Shown here piece after piece: positions 60,760 through 64,000 of a stretch of DNA of 64,000 nucleotides. The translations under genes were made by a program, and so were the position numbers. This DNA comes from Thermoanaerobacterales bacterium UBA4880 (GTDB taxonomy: Bacteria; Bacillota; Thermoanaerobacteria; Thermoanaerobacterales; UBA4877): the NCBI GenBank assembly GCA_002399285.1, contig DHDI01000004.1:1-64000 (forward strand), read 5' to 3'. The notes beneath the pieces are model-generated. The model saw nothing but the letters and a program-made list of their open reading frames with translations, did not search any database and had not been told where the DNA came from. Every line of letters starts with the position of its first letter. Position 1 is the first letter of the stretch.

Positions 60760-60799
60760 TTATCCACATTATCCACATCTTTTGATGCAGTTTTCCACA
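60760..60799 (+). promoter_or_regulatory. Cluster of DnaA-box sequences
   Basis: Two perfect DnaA boxes TTATCCACA lie head-to-tail with no gap (60760-60768 and 60769-60777). A third, TTTTCCACA (60791-60799), has one mismatch. All three point the same way. They lie in the 362-base gap before the amino acid ABC transporter; the rest of this gap is AT-rich with no gene seen. No dnaA, dnaN or recF is here, so this is more likely a DnaA titration or regulatory site than oriC. Confidence 0.7.
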
Positions 60800-60943
60800 G
60801 TTTTTCCCGAAATAATTTTAATTTTGACGGTTACCCCGATATATTTACGTCTCAGCTATGCCTCTGCGGGGAAAATTCAAAAAAGGGTATTGATTTTATA
60901 TACAAAACAACTTATAATTATACAAAAAAGAAGAGGTGGGTCG

Positions 60944-61777
60944 ATGAAAAAAATTATGTTTTTTTTGATGGCTGCGCTGCTTGCTCTCAGCGTGGCGGGA
61001 TGCGGAGGAAATCAACCGGCGAACGGGATGCAGGGCAAGGATGATTCCGGGACAAAGCAGCAGACGGCGGAGCAGCCCAAAAGCGGGTTGGATGAAATAA
61101 AGGCCCGGGGTGAGATCATCGTCGGGCTTAGCGCCGATTATCCTCCCTATGAGAGCCATGAGATGATAAATGGCGAAGATAAAATAGTAGGATTCGATGT
61201 TGATCTGGCCGAGGCATTGGCTAAAGAACTGGGAGTAAAACTCAAGATCGTGGATACCTCATATAACGGTCTCATACCTATGCTGGAATCGAATAAGATC
61301 GATATAATTATCTCCGGAATGTCGATAACGCCTAAAAGGGCTGAAAGCGTGGACTTCTCCGATTCCTATTATTCGGGACAAAACATACTGCTTATCAAAA
61401 AGGATTCCGATATAGCTTCATTAGACGATCTGAAAGATAAGACGGTGGGAGTACAACTGGGTTCGATCCAGGAAACGGGGGCTCAAAAGGCCGGCTTAGA
61501 AACAAAAGCCATAAATCTTATAACGGATGCGGTGATGGAACTCAAGAACGGCAAGGTCGACGCTGTTTTGGTCGCCAAGGTCGTCGGAGATAAATTCCTG
61601 GATATCAATGACGATCTGAAAGGAGTATATATTGAAGAACTGTCTGTCGACGGAGATCTGGCCGCCGCAATGAAAAAAGGCGACAAGGATCTGACCGGGG
61701 CTGTGAACAAGATGCTTAAGGATCTCAAGGACAGCGGGGAATATGACAAGCTGATAAATAAGTGGTTCGGCGCTTAA
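60944..61777 (+). CDS. Amino acid ABC transporter substrate-binding lipoprotein
   Basis: A 277-residue solute-binding protein. LLALSVAGCGG is the lipobox, so it is anchored on the outer membrane face. The periplasmic-binding-fold type 2 core has IIVGLSADYPPYE, FDVDLAEALAKELG and DIIISGMSITPKRAESVDFS, the pattern of polar amino acid binders. The ATG at 60944 follows AAGAGGTGG; the longer frame from 60782 runs through the DnaA boxes and is not credible. It leads a three-gene operon with permease and ATPase. The amino acid cannot be named. Confidence 0.92.
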   Translation: MKKIMFFLMAALLALSVAGCGGNQPANGMQGKDDSGTKQQTAEQPKSGLDEIKARGEIIVGLSADYPPYESHEMINGEDKIVGFDVDLAEALAKELGVKLKIVDTSYNGLIPMLESNKIDIIISGMSITPKRAESVDFSDSYYSGQNILLIKKDSDIASLDDLKDKTVGVQLGSIQETGAQKAGLETKAINLITDAVMELKNGKVDAVLVAKVVGDKFLDINDDLKGVYIEELSVDGDLAAAMKKGDKDLTGAVNKMLKDLKDSGEYDKLINKWFGA

Positions 61778-61790
61778 GGGAGGCATTGCT

Positions 61791-62456
61791 TTGAGTCTGG
61801 ATTTTTCAAGGGTTTCTGCTTATAGTCCCCTTTTGGTAAAGGGAACGGTGACAACATTGGAGCTTACGTTTTTTTCGGTAATACTGGGAATTGCGATCGG
61901 ACTTATCACAGCTCTGCTGAAGATGTCTAATTTCAAGCCCCTGAGCGTTTTGGGCAATGTCTATGTGGAGCTGATAAGGGGCACGCCGCTGCTTGTGCAG
62001 TTATACATCGTCTATTACGGTCTGCCTCAGCTCATAGGTCATGATATTCCCAGCTTTCCGGCTGCGGTCGCGGCTCTGAGCATAAACAGCGGGGCCTACG
62101 TGGCCGAGATCATAAGGGCCGGTATTCAGGCGGTCGACTATGGGCAGATGGAGGCGGCGCGTTCTCTGGGCATGAGCTATGGCCTGGCCATGCGTTTTGT
62201 AATCATTCCCCAGGCAATAAAAAACATACTGCCGGCATTGGGCAATGAATTTGTCTCGCTCCTGAAGGAATCGGCTACGGTGTCCGTCATAAGCATGGGC
62301 GACCTGATGAGGCAGGCGGATATCATAAGAGCGGCCACATACACGGCCTTCGAGCCGCTGATCGAGGTCGCGCTGATCTATTTTGCAATGACATATATAT
62401 TCTCGTCATTCCAAAGGATTCTGGAAAGGAGGCTTAAGGCCGGTGATACTCATTAA
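61791..62456 (+). CDS. Amino acid ABC transporter permease
   Basis: A 221-residue His/Glu/Gln/Arg/opine-family permease. Five hydrophobic segments are seen, with [20 protein letters not shown] and the EAA loop [20 protein letters not shown] ([14 protein letters not shown] follows). The EAA loop docks on the ATPase. The start is a TTG at 61791 with GGGAGG upstream. It overlaps the ATPase gene by 14 bases. It moves the amino acid delivered by the upstream binding protein. Confidence 0.93.
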   Translation: MSLDFSRVSAYSPLLVKGTVTTLELTFFSVILGIAIGLITALLKMSNFKPLSVLGNVYVELIRGTPLLVQLYIVYYGLPQLIGHDIPSFPAAVAALSINSGAYVAEIIRAGIQAVDYGQMEAARSLGMSYGLAMRFVIIPQAIKNILPALGNEFVSLLKESATVSVISMGDLMRQADIIRAATYTAFEPLIEVALIYFAMTYIFSSFQRILERRLKAGDTH

Positions 62457-63162
62457 GGACCTCCATAAAAATTTTGGACAGCTTGATGTGCTGAAAGGGA
62501 TCGATATGCAGGTGGAAAAGGGAGAGGTCATAGTCATAATAGGCCCCAGCGGCTCGGGAAAAAGCACCCTGCTCCGGTGTATAAACCTATTGGAGTATCC
62601 GACGAGCGGGGATATATATATAGAAGGCGAAAAGATCGACCACAAGACGGACGTGAACAGGATAAGACAAAAGATCGGCATGGTCTTTCAGCATTTTAAC
62701 CTGTTCAACAACATGAACGTAATGGATAATATAGCCCTTGCACCCATGAAGGTCAAGGGTTTAAGCAGGGATGCCGCCAAAGGCGCCGCCAATGAACTCT
62801 TAAAGAGGGTCGGACTGGCGGATAAGGCGAATGCTTATCCTGTCCAGCTTTCGGGAGGACAGCGGCAGAGGGCGGCGATATGCCGGGCGCTGGCTATGCA
62901 GCCTGACATCATGCTTTTCGACGAGCCGACGTCGGCCCTCGATCCGGAAATGGTGAAAGAGGTGCTGATGGCAATGGAGGGCCTGGCCCAAGAGGGCATG
63001 ACGATGGTGGTGGTGACTCATGAAATGGGTTTTGCCAAAGAGGTGGGCGACAGGGTGGTATTTATGGACGAAGGCCGTATATTGGAGGAATCAACTCCCG
63101 GGACGTTTTTCTCACATCCCGAAAATGACAGGGCCAGGGAGTTTCTCAGTAAGGTCCTCTAG
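62443..63162 (+). CDS. Amino acid ABC transporter ATP-binding protein
   Basis: A 239-residue ABC ATPase of the GlnQ type. Walker [11 protein letters not shown]-loop MVFQHFNLF, signature LSGGQRQR, Walker [15 protein letters not shown] and H-loop VVTHEMGFA are all intact. It powers the permease encoded just before. The start is a GTG at 62443 with AAAGGAGG ten bases upstream. It ends before the sigma-H-type promoter of hpf, with no clear terminator seen. Confidence 0.95.
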   Translation: MILIKDLHKNFGQLDVLKGIDMQVEKGEVIVIIGPSGSGKSTLLRCINLLEYPTSGDIYIEGEKIDHKTDVNRIRQKIGMVFQHFNLFNNMNVMDNIALAPMKVKGLSRDAAKGAANELLKRVGLADKANAYPVQLSGGQRQRAAICRALAMQPDIMLFDEPTSALDPEMVKEVLMAMEGLAQEGMTMVVVTHEMGFAKEVGDRVVFMDEGRILEESTPGTFFSHPENDRAREFLSKVL

Positions 63163-63183
63163 CAAATAAATCTTTGTATTAAA

Positions 63184-63212
63184 AGAGGAAAAGAGAGAGA
63201 AAGATAGAATAT
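63184..63212 (+). promoter_or_regulatory. Sigma-H-type promoter of hpf
   Basis: AGAGGAAAA (63184-63192) and ATAGAATAT (63204-63212) are separated by 11 bases. They match the Bacillus SigH consensus RNAGGAWWW-N11/12-RNNGAATWW at every fixed position. B. subtilis hpf (yvyD) is known to have a SigH promoter. A purine-rich spacer makes chance similarity possible. Confidence 0.65.
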
Positions 63213-63254
63213 ATAATAATAAGTTAATTTACTGTATTGAGAGGAGTTGGTGCT

Positions 63255-63803
63255 ATGCAGGTCGTAGTAACGGGGAAAAACATGGAAGTAACCGATGCCT
63301 TGAAAGACAGAGCGGAAAAGAAACTCCAAAAACTCGATAAGTACTTTTACAGTGAGGCTGAAGCAAAGGTAATGCTGGAGGTCGTTAAAGGAGTTCATAG
63401 AACGGAAATAGTGATTCCGTTCAGAGATATACTGTTCAGAGCGGAAGAATCGACGCCGGATATGTATATCTCAATAGATAATGCGGTGGATAAAATTGAA
63501 AAGCAAATGCTTAAATATAAGTCCCGGCTGGAAAAGAAATTTGTCAGCGGTGAATCCATAAGATATACAGACTTACCGTATGATACGGCGGCAGAAGTCA
63601 GGGAAAATGAAGAGGAAAGTTTTGAGGTCGTGCGTACCAAGAAAATCGGCATAAAGCCTATGTCAGTGGAAGAGGCGATTCTCCAAATGAATCTATTGGG
63701 CCATAGCTTTTTCGTATTTACCAATGAAAGGACTGAGGACGTGGCCGTAGTGTACAAGCGAAAAGATGGAAAATACGGGCTTATAGAGCCTTTTGAAGAA
63801 TAA
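63255..63803 (+). CDS. hpf: Long-form ribosome hibernation promoting factor
   Basis: A 182-residue protein. The N-terminal domain (MQVVVTGKNMEVTDALKDRA cut here) is the S30AE/RaiA fold that sits in the decoding channel. The C-terminal domain (IGIKPMSVEEAILQMNLLGH, then FFVFTNERTEDVAVVYKRKD) dimerises 70S ribosomes into 100S. It protects idle ribosomes in stationary phase or during sporulation. GAGGAG precedes the ATG at 63255, chosen over 63237. A terminator follows directly. Confidence 0.95.
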   Translation: MQVVVTGKNMEVTDALKDRAEKKLQKLDKYFYSEAEAKVMLEVVKGVHRTEIVIPFRDILFRAEESTPDMYISIDNAVDKIEKQMLKYKSRLEKKFVSGESIRYTDLPYDTAAEVRENEEESFEVVRTKKIGIKPMSVEEAILQMNLLGHSFFVFTNERTEDVAVVYKRKDGKYGLIEPFEE

Positions 63804-63807
63804 GTAA

Positions 63808-63840
63808 AATTCGGATGGATGACCTCCATCCGAATTTTTT
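63808..63840 (+). terminator. Terminator of hpf
   Basis: A 12-bp perfect stem, AATTCGGATGGA (63808-63819) with TCCATCCGAATT (63825-63836), followed by TTTT. Confidence 0.95.
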
Positions 63841-63905
63841 AAATAAAAGGAGGATTTAACAAAGATAAGTAGAATAAATAAATAATGTGTTTTGGAGAGG
63901 ACGGT

Positions 63906-64000
63906 ATGCGGATGGGAACTGATAAGGAACTCGTTGGTGCGATGGAAGGGGTAATCAGTCAGCTTGGGGGTGTTATATCCAGTAAAATTATCCAGAATGA
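63906..64000 (+). CDS. Partial gene cut by the window end
   Basis: An ATG at 63906 (or 63912) follows GGAGAGGACGG and opens a frame that continues to the edge: MRMGTDKELVGAMEGVISQ and on. Only 31 residues are visible and no family is recognised. The helical, charged start is not informative. Confidence 0.5.
   Translation, partial: MRMGTDKELVGAMEGVISQLGGVISSKIIQN

Noticed and set aside
60760..60799. Chromosomal origin of replication
   Set aside because: Only three boxes in one short cluster, and no dnaA, dnaN, recF or gyr genes nearby. A DnaA-binding site is a better description.

Overview
The window looks like chromosome from an anaerobic, endospore-forming member of the Clostridia (Firmicutes). 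The evidence is a GerA/GerB/GerC-type germinant receptor operon, a PdaA-like cortex deacetylase, the complete [FeFe]-hydrogenase maturation set hydE-hydG-hydF, a sigma-H-type promoter in front of hpf, several PRD-type PTS regulators, strong AGGAGG ribosome binding sites with some GTG and TTG starts, and U-tract terminators. I saw no rRNA, tRNA, CRISPR array, transposase or phage genes. The genus cannot be fixed from the sequence.

Layout. 0-1.7 kb: FMN-binding-type protein and radical SAM protein behind a promoter with a palindrome between -35 and -10. 2.0-9.4 kb: plus-strand run of PRD regulator, fructose-family PTS EIIA-EIIB-EIIC, M24 and M42 peptidases and a MalY/PatB-type C-S lyase/aminotransferase. 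9.5-18.5 kb: minus-strand catabolic run (cyclase-family hydrolase, OFA-type MFS transporter, MBL-fold hydrolase, beta-keto acid cleavage enzyme, two tandem thiolases, 3-hydroxyacyl-CoA dehydrogenase) behind an almost ideal sigma-54 -24/-12 promoter, with a divergent PAS/AAA+/Fis activator. One thiolase has lost the nucleophilic Cys and the catalytic His. 18.7-22.0 kb: a single TPR-SF2 helicase-HNH protein. 22.2-24.2 kb: ECF sigma factor plus DUF4179 membrane protein. 24.3-25.4 kb: GNAT and Nudix.

25.6-30.3 kb: YfcC transporter, isoaspartyl dipeptidase and thiamine-binding MTH1187 protein; then a TPP riboswitch controlling thiT, and a small helical protein. 30.4-37.3 kb: acetoacetate decarboxylase-family enzyme; a second PRD regulator with SIS protein and ascorbate-family EIIB/EIIC, ending in an AgaS-type pseudogene with at least five lesions. 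37.5-42.5 kb: GT2-GtrA glycosyltransferase, acyltransferase-like protein, dihydrolipoyl dehydrogenase, membrane acyltransferase, flavin reductase. 42.7-47.7 kb: DAHP synthase, then a promoter and a structured leader with mutually exclusive antiterminator and terminator hairpins ahead of the TM1266-type regulator and hydE/hydG/hydF.

47.8-58.7 kb: a degenerate reading frame, lipoprotein, PlsC acyltransferase, ger operon, double P-loop ATPase, M19 dipeptidase, a Cas4-like nuclease split into two membrane-anchored ORFs, PdaA and an ArsR regulator. 58.7-64.0 kb: XRE regulator, flippase-like membrane protein, zinc ribbon protein, a cluster of DnaA-box sequences, an amino acid ABC transporter, hpf and a partial gene at the edge. 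A dispersed intergenic repeat family (at least five copies between 42.5 and 56.3 kb, one 154-bp copy with 11-bp terminal inverted repeats) runs through the second half.

The strongest leads for something undescribed are the attenuator-type leader on the hydrogenase maturation operon, the active/inactive thiolase pair in a sigma-54 controlled pathway, and the split membrane-tethered Cas4-like pair.
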